From contig CAWFXW010000026.1 in the NCBI GenBank assembly GCA_963819785.1, positions 1,054,001-1,118,000 on the forward strand: a stretch of DNA of 64,000 nucleotides, in the 5' to 3' direction. The position numbers and the translations under genes were made by a program. Each line of letters begins with the position of its first letter. The stretch's first letter is position 1. Source of the stretch: Palsa-504 sp963819785. Lineage in GTDB: Bacteria > Actinomycetota > Actinomycetes > Streptosporangiales > Streptosporangiaceae. The notes beneath the pieces were generated by a model. The model had not been told where the DNA came from. It searched no databases and saw nothing but the letters and a program-made list of their open reading frames with translations. Below are positions 16,268 through 25,281 of this stretch, piece by piece.

Positions 16268-17006
16268 GGCGGAGGACGAGGCGGCCGCGCGGCCGGCGTA
16301 CTACGCGGCGCGGTCGGGGGGCTGGCGGGACTGGTGGACGCTGCTGCACCCGCCGTACACGGCATGGCACCTGTCCTATGCGGTGATCGGCGCCGCGCTC
16401 GCGCCGCGGGTGCAGACCGGCCGCCTGATCGCCACCGTGCTGGCCTTCTTCCTGGCCGTGGGGCTGGCCGCGCACGCCCTGGACGAGCTGCGCGGGCGGC
16501 CGCTGCGGACCCGGATCCCCGGGCCGGCCCTGGTCGCGGTGGTCGTCGCGGGCCTGGCCGGCGCGCTGGTCCTGGGCGTGGCCGGGGTGTACCGGGTGGG
16601 CTGGACCCTGATCCCGTTCATGGTGGCGGGCCCGGTTCTGGTCATCGCGTACAACGCCGAGTTGTTCGGCGGCGCGATGCACACCGACTTCGGGTTCGCC
16701 GCCGCCTGGGGGGCGTTCCCGGTGCTGACCGCGTACGTGGCCCAGACCGGCACGCTGGCGCTGGCCCCGCTGCTGGCCGCGCTGGGCGCGTTCGCGCTGT
16801 CCGCGGCCCAGCGGCGGCTAAGCACGCCGGCCAGGAACATCCGGCGCCGAGCGGTGCGGGTCGAGGGCAGCATCACCTTCGGCGACGGCCGGGTCGAGCC
16901 GATCACCGCGGACGAGCTGCTCAGGCCGCTGGAACGGACCCTGCGCGCCGGGTCATGGGCCATCGTCCTGCTGGCCGCCGCCCTGGCCGTGGCCCGGCTG
17001 ACCTGA
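16251..17006 (+). CDS. Polytopic membrane protein, UbiA prenyltransferase-like
   Basis: A 251-aa protein starting at GTG 16251, overlapping the methyltransferase end by 17 bp. About six hydrophobic segments are visible (LSYAVIGAALA, LIATVLAFFLAVGLAAHA, ALVAVVVAGLAGALVLGVAGVY, and others). LLHPPYTAWHLSYAVIGA and AHALDELRGRPLRTRIPG recall the UbiA pattern of a TM helix followed by an Asp-rich loop (DELRGRPLRT in place of NDxxDxxxD), but the motif is incomplete. A quinone-prenyl transfer role with the preceding UbiE-like gene is inference. It could equally be an uncharacterised integral membrane partner. Confidence 0.6.
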   Translation: MTTPGEAEDEAAARPAYYAARSGGWRDWWTLLHPPYTAWHLSYAVIGAALAPRVQTGRLIATVLAFFLAVGLAAHALDELRGRPLRTRIPGPALVAVVVAGLAGALVLGVAGVYRVGWTLIPFMVAGPVLVIAYNAELFGGAMHTDFGFAAAWGAFPVLTAYVAQTGTLALAPLLAALGAFALSAAQRRLSTPARNIRRRAVRVEGSITFGDGRVEPITADELLRPLERTLRAGSWAIVLLAAALAVARLT

Positions 17007-17189
17007 CGACGTAACTTGAGGTTGCCAGGCTAGCGGTCACCCGTGCCGCCTTGCGCGCCGAATTACCGCAATCGGGCATAAACATTACATTTACGGATTA
17101 AGGTGAGTCATCGGAACTCCTGTCTGAACGTGCCGTCCGTGGCCCATAATTGACAAGAGCGCAGCCAGCGATGCCATCGGGAGACAGAC

Positions 17190-19499
17190 ATGACATCGGG
17201 CATGTCGGCGAAGGGCAGCGCTCTCGGGGCGAGTGCCCCCGAGAGCGGTGCCGCGTCGAAGCGCGCCCCGGCTCCGCGAGCCCCCGAAAGCGCAGGTAAC
17301 GGCGCCGGGCGAGGCCACGCGGTGACAATCGGAACCGAGTCCGTGGAGGCCGGCATCGGCGAAACCGAGGGGACCTTCGCCGGGAGCATCGGTGCCGGGA
17401 GCGTACCGCTCACCCTCTCCGAGTCGGTGCGCACCCTCATTCTCGGCATCGATTACGACGGCCGCATTGTGCAGTATGACCGCAATGTGCCGCGCATTCT
17501 GGCCCGCGAGCCCGACGAGTTGCTCGGCGCTCAGCTGAGCGACCTGACCGTCAGCTCCGCGGGCAACGCGGCGCACGCGGCCCGGCCGATGGACGGCGTG
17601 GCCGCGGTCGGCGGGCTGCTCGAGGCGATCCGGTCCGATCGCGAGGGCAGCGCGATGCTGACCATCGAGACGCGCGACGGCCACCCGGCCGAGGCGGTGG
17701 TGACCGTCCACCCGATGCGGGCGGGAGGCACCAGCCTGGCCGCGCTGGCCCTGCTGCGCATCCCGGTGCCGCGGGCCGAGCGGTTCGTCGATCCCGCGGT
17801 CATGCGCAAGCAGATGCTGGACGACACCTTCACCAGGATCGGCGACACGCTCGACATCGACCACCTGGCCCGTGAGCTGATCGACGCGCTCGTCCCGCAC
17901 TTCTGCAACGCGGCCGACCTGCTGCTGCTCGAGAGCCTGATGGGCAACGACGAACTGCCCTCGGACGGGCCGGAGGGGAAGCTGCCACTGCGCCGGATCG
18001 CGCTCTCGCACGACCGGAAGGAACAGGCCTGGGAGGCGGCGTTCCCGACCGGCGAGATCCTGCGGTACCCCGCCAACACGCCGTACTACAACTGCATGGA
18101 CACGGCCAGGCCGGTGCTCGAGACGACGATCACCGAGAGCCAGGCGAGCAAGATCGCCAAGGCCTGGCGGCGCAAGCCGGTCGGCAAGCTGCTGTCCAAC
18201 GCGTCCATGCTGATGCTGCCGCTGGTCGCCCGGGGCACCATGCTGGGGTTCTTCGCCTGCACCAGGCAGGAGGGGTTCCGCCGGTTCGACGCCTACGACA
18301 TGGACATCGGCATGGACTTCGCCTCCCGTGCCTCGGTGTTCATCGACAACGCCCGCCGGTACAGCAGGGAGCACGCGACCGCGCTGACCCTGCAGCGCAG
18401 CATGCTGCCGACCGGTCTTTCCGCCCCGTCCTCGGTCGAGGTCCGGCACCGCTACCTGCCCGGCAGCAAGCTGATCGAGGTGGGCGGGGACTGGTACGAG
18501 TCCATCGCGCTGCCCGGCGGGCGGGTCGCGCTGGTGGTCGGCGACGTGGCCGGGCACGGGGTGCGAGCCGCGGTGACCATGGGCCGGCTGCGCACCGCCA
18601 TCCACACCCTGGCCATGCTGGAACTGCCGCCCGCCGAGTCGCTGCAACAGCTCGACGAGCTCATGCACACCCTCGGCGAGCGCGAGCCGCACTTCGCGAC
18701 GTGCGCCTACGCGGTGTACGACGCCGTGAGCGGCGACTGCGAAGTGGCGGTGGCCGGCCACCTGCCGCCGCTGCTGGTCCGCCCGGACGGCACCAACGAG
18801 CTGCTTGACGTCCCCCCGGCACCGCCGCTCGGCATCGGCGACGGCGAGGTGGAGAGCCGCCAGTTCAAGATCGAGGACGGCAGCCTGTTCGTGCTGTACA
18901 CCGACGGCCTGGTGGAGAACAAGGGCCAGGACATCAGCGACGGGCTGGCCCGGCTGCGCGGCATCTTCGGTCCCGGCTCGCCGACCCGGCCGCTCGAGGA
19001 CCTGTGCAAGGCCACCCTGGACGGGGTCTACTCCGACGAGCAGCGCGACGACATCGCGGTGCTGATCGCCCGGCTGCGCCGGCTGCCCGAGGAGAACCAC
19101 GCGTCGTGGACCTACTCGCCCAAGCTGACCGCCGTGCGGGAGGCCCGGGCGGCGATCGTCGAGCCGATGAAGCGCTGGGGGCTTGAGGACCTGATCCCCA
19201 CCACCGAGCTGCTCGTCTCTGAGCTGGTGACCAACGCGGTCCGGTACTCCCGCGGCGACGTCACGCTGCGCCTGGTCAACGAGCGGGCGCTGGTCTGCGA
19301 GGTGCTGGACAACTCGGCGGCGCTGCCCCGGCTCCGCCAGGCCAACAGCGAGGATGAGAACGGCCGCGGCCTGCAGGTCGTTCGGCAGCTCTCCCAGCGC
19401 TGGGGCGCGCGCCGCACGCCGACCGGCAAGGTCGTCTGGTGCGAGCAGCCGCTGCCCGGCGGTCCCGGCCCCGAGGCCGACTGGCAGTCGCTGCACTGA
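17190..19499 (+). CDS. PAS-GAF-SpoIIE phosphatase-HATPase multidomain regulator
   Basis: A 769-aa protein from ATG 17190. After a low-complexity N-terminus comes a PAS-like domain at about residues 70-185 (LILGIDYDGRIVQYDRNVPRILAREPDELLG), a GAF domain at about 210-390 (LLLLESLMGNDELP to FRRFDAYDMDIGMDFASRASVFIDNARRY), a PP2C/SpoIIE phosphatase at about 405-620 (LQRSMLPTGL, VGGDWYESIALPGGRVALVVGDVAGHG, FVLYTDGLVENKG), and a C-terminal HATPase at about 640-760 (ELLVSELVTNAVRYSRGDV, GRGLQVVRQLSQRWG). Such proteins set sigma-factor activity through an anti-anti-sigma phosphoprotein. The target is unknown. A strong terminator follows 6 bp after the stop. Confidence 0.93.
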   Translation: MTSGMSAKGSALGASAPESGAASKRAPAPRAPESAGNGAGRGHAVTIGTESVEAGIGETEGTFAGSIGAGSVPLTLSESVRTLILGIDYDGRIVQYDRNVPRILAREPDELLGAQLSDLTVSSAGNAAHAARPMDGVAAVGGLLEAIRSDREGSAMLTIETRDGHPAEAVVTVHPMRAGGTSLAALALLRIPVPRAERFVDPAVMRKQMLDDTFTRIGDTLDIDHLARELIDALVPHFCNAADLLLLESLMGNDELPSDGPEGKLPLRRIALSHDRKEQAWEAAFPTGEILRYPANTPYYNCMDTARPVLETTITESQASKIAKAWRRKPVGKLLSNASMLMLPLVARGTMLGFFACTRQEGFRRFDAYDMDIGMDFASRASVFIDNARRYSREHATALTLQRSMLPTGLSAPSSVEVRHRYLPGSKLIEVGGDWYESIALPGGRVALVVGDVAGHGVRAAVTMGRLRTAIHTLAMLELPPAESLQQLDELMHTLGEREPHFATCAYAVYDAVSGDCEVAVAGHLPPLLVRPDGTNELLDVPPAPPLGIGDGEVESRQFKIEDGSLFVLYTDGLVENKGQDISDGLARLRGIFGPGSPTRPLEDLCKATLDGVYSDEQRDDIAVLIARLRRLPEENHASWTYSPKLTAVREARAAIVEPMKRWGLEDLIPTTELLVSELVTNAVRYSRGDVTLRLVNERALVCEVLDNSAALPRLRQANSEDENGRGLQVVRQLSQRWGARRTPTGKVVWCEQPLPGGPGPEADWQSLH

Positions 19500-19505
19500 G
19501 CTGGC

Positions 19506-19525
19506 CCGGGGGGACGACCCCCCGG
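19506..19525 (+). terminator. GC-rich hairpin terminator after the SpoIIE gene
   Basis: CCGGGGGG, loop ACGA, CCCCCCGG gives a perfect 8-bp stem with a 4-base loop, 6 bp after the stop at 19499. The same palindrome, in complement, is found inside a coding region near 26009-26030. A weaker inverted repeat (TCCGGAAAAT at 19680 with ATTTTCGGA at 19703) could end glmS from the other side. The rest of 19526-19720 shows no gene. Confidence 0.65.
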
Positions 19526-19720
19526 AACCCCCGGTGCGCTTCGCGCCCCGCCGCCGTTCTCGCCGATACACCGGCCGCTCATCCGGGCGCAAGGCCCGGA
19601 TTCGCTGGGCCGGTCGGAGCTTTCGCTCCATTAGACCGTAATGGCCGGGAGGCCGCGAATGCCGAATAAGCCGGTTAAGTCCGGAAAATGGCATGGGGCC
19701 GGATTTTCGGATAACGGGTG

Positions 19721-21556
19721 CTATTCGACGGTGACGCTCTTGGCTAGGTTGCGGGGCTTGTCGATGTCGCGGCCGAGTTTGGCGGCGATGTGATAGGCCA
19801 GCATCTGCAGCGGCACGGTGAGCAGCAGCGGCTCCAGCTCCGGCTCGCCGCGGGGCACCCGGATGACGGCGTCGGCCAGGGTGGCGGGCAGGTCGGCGCT
19901 GGTGACAGCGATGACCGGGCCGCCGCGTGCCTTGATCTGCTCGATGGTGGAGATGTTCTTGGGCAGCAGATCGTCCGCGGGCACCACGACCACGCTCGGC
20001 ATCGAGGAGTTGATCAGGGCCAGCGGTCCGTGCTTGAGCTCGGCGGCCTGGTAGGCCTCGGCGTGCACGTAGGAGATCTCCTTGAGCTTCTGAGCGCCCT
20101 CGCGGGCCACCGGCCAGCCACGGACCCGGCCGATGAAGAACATGTGCTCGGCGCTGGCGAAGCGGCGGGCGATCTCGGCGACCTGCTCCTCCTCGGCCAC
20201 GATCGTCTCCAGCTGGCCCGGCAGCGCGCGCAGCCCGGCCACGATCCGCTGCCCGGAGGCGGCGGACAGGTCGCGCACCCGGCCGAGCAGCAGCGCGAGC
20301 ATGGCGAACGTGGCCGCCATGTTGGTCAGCGCCTTGGTCGACGCGACCGCGATCTCCGGGCCGGCGTGCAGGAACACTCCGTGGCCGCACTCGCGCCCGA
20401 TCGCGCTGCCCACCACGTTGACCGCCCCGATGACCTGACCGCCCTTGCGGCGTAGTTCCTGCACCGCCATCAGGGTGTCCAGGGTCTCGCCGGACTGGCT
20501 CACCGCCACGTACAGCGTGTCCGGGTCCACCACCGGGTTGCGGTACCGGAACTCCGAGGCCGGCTCGGCGTCGGACGGGATCCGGGCCAGCTCCTCGACC
20601 AGGACCGCGCCCATCTGGCCCGCGTAGTAGGCCGAGCCGCAGCCCAGGAACTTGACCTGCCTGATCGACCGGAGCTGGCGCGCGTCCAGGTTGATCCCGC
20701 CCAGCTTGGCGGTGGCGAACCGGTCGTCCAGCCGGCCGCGCAGCGCGCGGCGCAACGCCTCGGGCTGCTCGTGGATCTCCTTGCGCATGAAGTCCTCGTA
20801 CGCGCCGAGCTCGTAGTCGTCGGCCTCGGCCTCGACGGTGGTGGGCACCTTGCCGTCGGCGGTACGGCGGCCGCCCTCGTCGAGGGAGACGACGCGGTAG
20901 TCGCTGGCGTGCACGGTCGCCACCTCGGCGTCGTCGAGGTAGACCACCTGCTTGGTGTAGCGGACCAGGGCCGCCACGTCGGAGGCCACGAACATCTCCG
21001 ACGCGCCGATGCCGAGCACGATGGGGCTGCCGTTGCGTGCCACCACGAGCTCGCCCGGGTTCTGGGTGTCCAGCACGACCAGGCCGTAGGTGCCCTCCAC
21101 GCGGCGCAGCACCCGGCGGACCGCGTCCTCCAGGCTGACCTCACCGGTGAGCTCGGCGGCGATCATGTGCGCGAGCGCCTCGGTGTCGGTGTCGCTGACC
21201 AGCGTCACGCCGCGGTTGACCAGCGCGGCCCGGAGCGGCTCGGCGTTCTCGATGATGCCGTTGTGCACGACCGCGATGCGGCCGGCGGTGTCGGTGTGCG
21301 GGTGCGCGTTGACCTCTGTCGGCTCGCCGTGCGTGGCCCACCGGGTGTGGCCGATGCCGATGGTCGCCTTGGTCCGGTCCTCGACCCGGTCCCTGAGGTC
21401 CTGGACGCGGCCCGCGGTCTTGGTGATCTGCAGCTTGTTCCGGTAGATGACGGCCAGGCCGGCCGAGTCGTAGCCCCGGTATTCCAGGCTGCGCAGGCCC
21501 TCAAGCAGGACCGGGATGGCATCTCTGCGGCCGATGTAGCCGACGATTCCGCACAT
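19721..21556 (-). CDS. glmS: Glutamine--fructose-6-phosphate aminotransferase (GlmS)
   Basis: A 611-aa full-length enzyme. MCGIVGYIGRRDAIPVLLEGL places the N-terminal nucleophile Cys1 after Met removal. The glutaminase domain covers about 1-235 (HTRWATHGEPTEVNAHPH, LVSDTDTEALAHMI, LVVARNGSPIVLGIG). Two SIS domains follow (FLGCGSAYYAGQMGAVLVEELARI, VAVSQSGETLDTLMAVQEL, AEAYQAAELKHGPLALI). It ends KPRNLAKSVTVE, the canonical GlmS tail. It makes glucosamine-6-phosphate, the first step toward UDP-GlcNAc and peptidoglycan. No glmS ribozyme was recognised upstream. The next gene upstream is 29 bp away and probably co-transcribed. Confidence 0.97.
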   Translation of the reverse strand: MCGIVGYIGRRDAIPVLLEGLRSLEYRGYDSAGLAVIYRNKLQITKTAGRVQDLRDRVEDRTKATIGIGHTRWATHGEPTEVNAHPHTDTAGRIAVVHNGIIENAEPLRAALVNRGVTLVSDTDTEALAHMIAAELTGEVSLEDAVRRVLRRVEGTYGLVVLDTQNPGELVVARNGSPIVLGIGASEMFVASDVAALVRYTKQVVYLDDAEVATVHASDYRVVSLDEGGRRTADGKVPTTVEAEADDYELGAYEDFMRKEIHEQPEALRRALRGRLDDRFATAKLGGINLDARQLRSIRQVKFLGCGSAYYAGQMGAVLVEELARIPSDAEPASEFRYRNPVVDPDTLYVAVSQSGETLDTLMAVQELRRKGGQVIGAVNVVGSAIGRECGHGVFLHAGPEIAVASTKALTNMAATFAMLALLLGRVRDLSAASGQRIVAGLRALPGQLETIVAEEEQVAEIARRFASAEHMFFIGRVRGWPVAREGAQKLKEISYVHAEAYQAAELKHGPLALINSSMPSVVVVPADDLLPKNISTIEQIKARGGPVIAVTSADLPATLADAVIRVPRGEPELEPLLLTVPLQMLAYHIAAKLGRDIDKPRNLAKSVTVE

Positions 21557-21585
21557 GCAGGCTCTCCTGTTCGGTTGGTGTCGGG

Positions 21586-21861
21586 CTATCCGTAGACCAG
21601 GCGTCGCAGCTGCCGCTCCGACAGGCCGGATGCGGCGAACCGGCGCTGGCTGAGCTCGGCCGCGATCAGCGGCCAGATCTCGTCGTTCTTGCGCTGACCT
21701 CGCTGCAGCTCGGTATGCCGCCTGCGGACGAACTCCTCGACCGTCTCGCTGAAGTACGCGGTTACGTCCGCGATGACCCGCACCGCGGTGGACGGCGGCA
21801 GGCCGGTGGAGGCGGCCAGATAGCCCGCGAGGTCCTGCGGGAACGGCTCAGGCATGCACAA
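21586..21861 (-). CDS. Small conserved hypothetical protein upstream of glmS
   Basis: A 91-aa acidic/basic soluble protein starting MCMPEPFPQDLAGYLAAS (MPEPF is an alternative start at 21855). The C-terminal part, RRHTELQRGQRKNDEIWPLIAAELSQRRFAASGLSERQLRRLVYG, resembles a small helical protein family recurrent in actinobacteria. The arrangement, a helix-rich core and a closing LSERQLRR(L/I)(V/I)YG, suggests nucleic acid or protein binding, but no function is known. It sits 29 bp upstream of glmS on the same strand. A link to amino-sugar control is only positional. Confidence 0.7.
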   Translation of the reverse strand: MCMPEPFPQDLAGYLAASTGLPPSTAVRVIADVTAYFSETVEEFVRRRHTELQRGQRKNDEIWPLIAAELSQRRFAASGLSERQLRRLVYG

Positions 21862-21944
21862 TTTCTACGCATCGATGGCCAGTTTGGCAAGTTTCTTGCC
21901 CGAAAACGGGCAAAAAATGGTGAATTGGACGGCTCGGCGACCAG

Positions 21945-23234
21945 CTAAGGGGCCGGCGCGCTCGCGGTCACCATGTGGGTCTTGTTGCGGCCCGTTTCCT
22001 TGGCGTGGTAGAGGGCGGCGTCGGCGGCGGTGAGCAGGTCGGTCAGCTCGCGGTTCTCGCCGTCCAGGGCGGCCACCCCGACCGAGATCGTGACGCTGAC
22101 ATACTCCCCGGCCGGGTCGGCGTCGTTGACCGGGATGGCCAGGCTCGCGATGTGGACCCGGAGGCGTTCGGCGACGCTCAGCGCGTTCATCTCGTTGGTG
22201 TGCGGCAGCAGGATGGCGAACTCCTCGCCGCCGAACCGCCCGGCCACGTCGTAGGCCCGCAGCTGGCTCTGCAGGGCATCGGTGACCGCCCGCAGCGCCT
22301 TGTCGCCGACCAGGTGGCCGTAGGTGTCGTTGACCAGCTTGAAGTGGTCGATGTCGATGAGCGCGAGGGCCAGCGGGATACCGGTCCGGACGGCCCGGGC
22401 GATCTCGGTGGTGGCCTCCCGCTCCCAGGTGGACGCGTTGAGCAGCCCGGTCTTGGTGTCGATCCGGGACTGGGCGAGCAACTGGCCGTGCATCATGAAG
22501 CGCCGGACAAGCAGCACGGTGGGGACCGCGAAGATGGAGAGCACCGGGCTGACCGCGACCACCAGGGTGATCAGGATGCTGAGGTCGAACTCGGCGAAGT
22601 CGGCCACCAGCGCCTCGCGGTTCAGTTCCTGCTCGGCGAACCGTACCGACGGGTCGGTCAGCTTGATCCCGCCCGCGATCAGCAGCTGGTTGCCGCGGCG
22701 GCCGACCTGCTCGCAGATCGCGACCGCCACCGCCCAGGTCAGGGCGTGGATGCCGGTGCCGATCGCCGGGCCGGCGAACGACGCGGGGAACGCGCGGAAC
22801 AGGTACGACACCCCGCCGAAGGCCAGCGCGATCGCGCCGACCGTGAACACCCGCCGGTAGACCACGCCCCGGAACACCCAGAACTGGGTGAGCACGTAGA
22901 TCGGGATCGGCGTGACCATGGCGTAGAAGGGCGGCAGCAAGATCGCGATGGGCAGGACCCACACCGTGATGAAGTCCCGGGTGATCCCGCCGTGCCGGTA
23001 GACGACCCGCGGCGTGGCCGCGACCGAGATCAGGCCGCACCCGAGCAGCAGCGCGAACTTCCACCAGTCCGCGGCGTGCCAGGTGGTCTGGGCGGCGGCC
23101 AGGGCGGTGAGCGCGGCCGCCACGACCGGCACCACGCCCACGTAACAGCGCAGCAACCAGGGCAGTTGCCACCAGGCCCAGCCTCGGAAGTCCGCGCGCG
23201 TCAGCACGCGACGCGTGACGGACGAGGCTTCCAT
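21945..23234 (-). CDS. Membrane-bound diguanylate cyclase (GGDEF domain)
   Basis: A 429-aa protein starting MEASSVTRRVLTRADFRGWAWW. The N-terminal half holds about six or more membrane segments (CYVGVVPVVAAALTALAAAQ, FALLLGCGLISVA, FITVWVLPIAILLPPFYAM, LSILITLVVAVSPVLSIFA). The GGDEF domain spans about residues 255-420: DTKTGLLNASTWEREA, ALIDIDHFKLVNDTYGHLVGDKAL, and the active-site motif RFGGEEFAILLP (GGEEF). It should form c-di-GMP from two GTP, a signal tied to development in streptomycetes. No EAL domain is present. Sensory input presumably comes through the membrane region. Confidence 0.92.
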   Translation of the reverse strand: MEASSVTRRVLTRADFRGWAWWQLPWLLRCYVGVVPVVAAALTALAAAQTTWHAADWWKFALLLGCGLISVAATPRVVYRHGGITRDFITVWVLPIAILLPPFYAMVTPIPIYVLTQFWVFRGVVYRRVFTVGAIALAFGGVSYLFRAFPASFAGPAIGTGIHALTWAVAVAICEQVGRRGNQLLIAGGIKLTDPSVRFAEQELNREALVADFAEFDLSILITLVVAVSPVLSIFAVPTVLLVRRFMMHGQLLAQSRIDTKTGLLNASTWEREATTEIARAVRTGIPLALALIDIDHFKLVNDTYGHLVGDKALRAVTDALQSQLRAYDVAGRFGGEEFAILLPHTNEMNALSVAERLRVHIASLAIPVNDADPAGEYVSVTISVGVAALDGENRELTDLLTAADAALYHAKETGRNKTHMVTASAPAP

Positions 23235-23583
23235 ACTCCACCGTTCCTGATGGGACGCAACAGAGTCCTGTCTAGTCGGCAGCTCACCGTAAAGGACTAG
23301 CTCCGTATAGCTACCTTAACTCACCCGGGCCATCTTATGCACTATTGCGTCCGATTCTCCGACATCACGTCATAAAGAGGCGCTAAATGGTGATTGACAT
23401 GCCCCGATTACCCGGCGTACTGCCCGCCGGGGGGCGTTCGGAGGTGTCCTGACGCAGCCGGAGGGAGGGCCCACCATGCGTTTGGCGTGGACGTGAGCAG
23501 CCGTAGCCGACGTCGCGATCTCGACCCGGAAGGGGAACCGCAATGCGCGACACGTGGACTTGAGTCCTAGCCCGCAGCCGCTT
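23235..23583. other. Intergenic region, no gene recognised
   Basis: Upstream of the cyclase and beyond the 3' end of the MFS gene. The part nearest the cyclase (23240-23400) is less GC-rich and probably holds its promoter. From 23470 to 23570 two loosely similar stretches (GGCGTGGACGTGAG and ACACGTGGACTTGAG) repeat, but I see no gene or clear hairpin. Confidence 0.5.
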
Positions 23584-24945
23584 CTAGTTGGCTTCACGGA
23601 GCGGCACTGAACTCGTGGCCGCGGCGTGCCCGGGACGCCGTCCGGCCGCATGACGACCGCCTGGCGGCGAGACGTGCCGCCACCGGAGCGTCAGCACAAC
23701 CGCAATGACCGCACCGAGTGCACCACCGACCGCGATGACCGTCGCCGGGGACACCACCTCAGTGACGGCGCCGGCCGCGACGAAAGCGGCCCCCTGGCCG
23801 ACGATCACGCCCATGTTGGCGATGCCGAAGGCCTGAGCCCGACGTTCGTTCGGCACCCTGACCACGAACGCCGTGTTGGCCGCCACCTGGTAGACACCGA
23901 ACGCGGCCGACAATGAGAAGACCACAAGCGAGATGGTGAGATTGGGGCGGAGGCCGGTCAGGACCAGCGAGCCGCAGGTCAAGATGGCCAGCGGGCCCAT
24001 CAGGTTGATCCGCTGGCGCGGCCGGACGAACCTGGTGAACAGCGGGACGGCAATCGTCGTGCTGAGCACCGTGGAGGCCAGCACCAGACCCGTGGCGATC
24101 GGCCCTCCGCCCAGCTTGTGCGCATACGGGGCGGCGATGCCCTCAGGGATCGTGTAGAAGGCCACCAGCCAGCCGAACAGCAGCAGCGTGCGCAGCGCCG
24201 GGTCGCCGAAGATCAGCTTGAACCCGACCGCCATCCGGGCCAGCGCCGACGGCTGGTCCAGGTCCGGCCGGGCCGCGGCCGGACGCTTCCGGATGCCCAG
24301 GCCGACGAGCAGCGCGGAGACCACGAACGTGGCGGCGTCGATGGCCAGCGAGGGCCGGACGCCGAGGAAGGCGACCGCCACTCCCCCGCCGACCGCGCCG
24401 GCCACCTGGCCGAGCAGCAGGGTCGTCTGCAGCACGGCCGTGCCCAGGACGTAGCGCTCGCCCTGCAGGATGTCGGGCGTGATGGAGGCCTTGGCCGACT
24501 CGAACGGGGGCGCGAACATCGTGGCGGCGAACAACAGCGCGACCAGGGCGCCGATCGGCACGTGCGGAATCACCATGGCGCCGACCAGCACGGCCCGGGC
24601 CGCATCGCAGACCACCATCACCGAGCGCCGCGGGCGCCGGTCGGCCAGTTCGGCCATGAACAGCCCGCCGATCACCCAGGGCACGTACCCCACGGCGTAG
24701 GCCGCCGCCGCGAGCAGCGGCGACCCGGTGCGGGCGTAGACCAGCAGGGTGAGGGCGACCAGGGCCAGCCGGTCGCCCGCGGTGGACAGGACCACGGAGG
24801 ACCACAGGACCCGGAACTCGCGTACCGCGAATACCTCGCGGAACGTGGCTCGCGGCGGCACAGCACGGTTCACTGTGACCCTTCCGTCCGGTCCTTCTGT
24901 CCGGGCCTGGTGGTCCGCTGTCCTCATTGGCTGTGTCGTCATCAT
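23584..24945 (-). CDS. MFS transporter (MdfA/enterobactin-exporter-like, about 12 TM)
   Basis: About 453 aa from ATG 24945 (MMTTQPMRTADHQARTEG); the frame is open further upstream through the 23-bp tandem repeats, but that part encodes repetitive peptides and is not used. FREVFAVREFRVLWSSVVLSTAGDRLALVALTLLVYARTGS is the typical opening of the MFS_3 family, and MAELADRRPRRSVMVVCDAARA is the cytoplasmic loop after TM2 (motif A region). About 12 hydrophobic segments follow. Substrate unknown; drug or siderophore export is common in this group. Confidence 0.85.
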   Translation of the reverse strand: MMTTQPMRTADHQARTEGPDGRVTVNRAVPPRATFREVFAVREFRVLWSSVVLSTAGDRLALVALTLLVYARTGSPLLAAAAYAVGYVPWVIGGLFMAELADRRPRRSVMVVCDAARAVLVGAMVIPHVPIGALVALLFAATMFAPPFESAKASITPDILQGERYVLGTAVLQTTLLLGQVAGAVGGGVAVAFLGVRPSLAIDAATFVVSALLVGLGIRKRPAAARPDLDQPSALARMAVGFKLIFGDPALRTLLLFGWLVAFYTIPEGIAAPYAHKLGGGPIATGLVLASTVLSTTIAVPLFTRFVRPRQRINLMGPLAILTCGSLVLTGLRPNLTISLVVFSLSAAFGVYQVAANTAFVVRVPNERRAQAFGIANMGVIVGQGAAFVAAGAVTEVVSPATVIAVGGALGAVIAVVLTLRWRHVSPPGGRHAAGRRPGHAAATSSVPLREAN

Positions 24946-25006
24946 CACCCAGCGATGGTGTAAATCGCAACAAGTGGTGTGGAATCGGTCACTGATCGTC
25001 TCACCC

Positions 25007-25108
25007 GCCTGCGGCGCTCTGTACATGACGCCTGCGGCGCTCTGTACATGACGCCTGCGGCGCTCTGTACATGACGCCTGCGGCGCTCTGTACATGACGC
25101 CTGCGGCG
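25007..25108. repeat. 23-bp tandem repeat (4 full units plus a partial) with TGTACA core
   Basis: The unit GCCTGCGGCGCTCTGTACATGAC starts at 25007, 25030, 25053 and 25076, and a fifth partial copy starts at 25099. All four full copies are identical. Each contains the palindrome TGTACA. The array lies between the start of the MFS gene (minus) and the PLP-enzyme gene (plus), so it is in the shared divergent control region. It is not a CRISPR because there are no spacers. Confidence 0.85.
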
Positions 25109-25281
25109 CGGGGAACCCCGGACGCCGGCACCCTCGTGCCAGATTAGTAAGGTCGGCGCGCAAATCCGGGGAAATAGCGGATATCGCGAAGCATTCCGGT
25201 GAAAATGCCAGCGTTGCTATTTTTGACATATCCGAACAAATGCCGTATTCCGGTCGCACGGATCGGAGATCGGAGGCCGAC

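Noticed and set aside
17091..20390. A 1099-codon minus-strand frame
   Set aside because: Antisense to the SpoIIE gene and glmS region, with composition typical of a GC-rich shadow frame and no recognisable domain.
21557..21585. glmS ribozyme or riboswitch upstream of glmS
   Set aside because: Only 29 bp separate glmS from the gene before it, too short for the ribozyme.
25007..25108. CRISPR array
   Set aside because: Direct repeats are contiguous with no unique spacers and no cas genes nearby.
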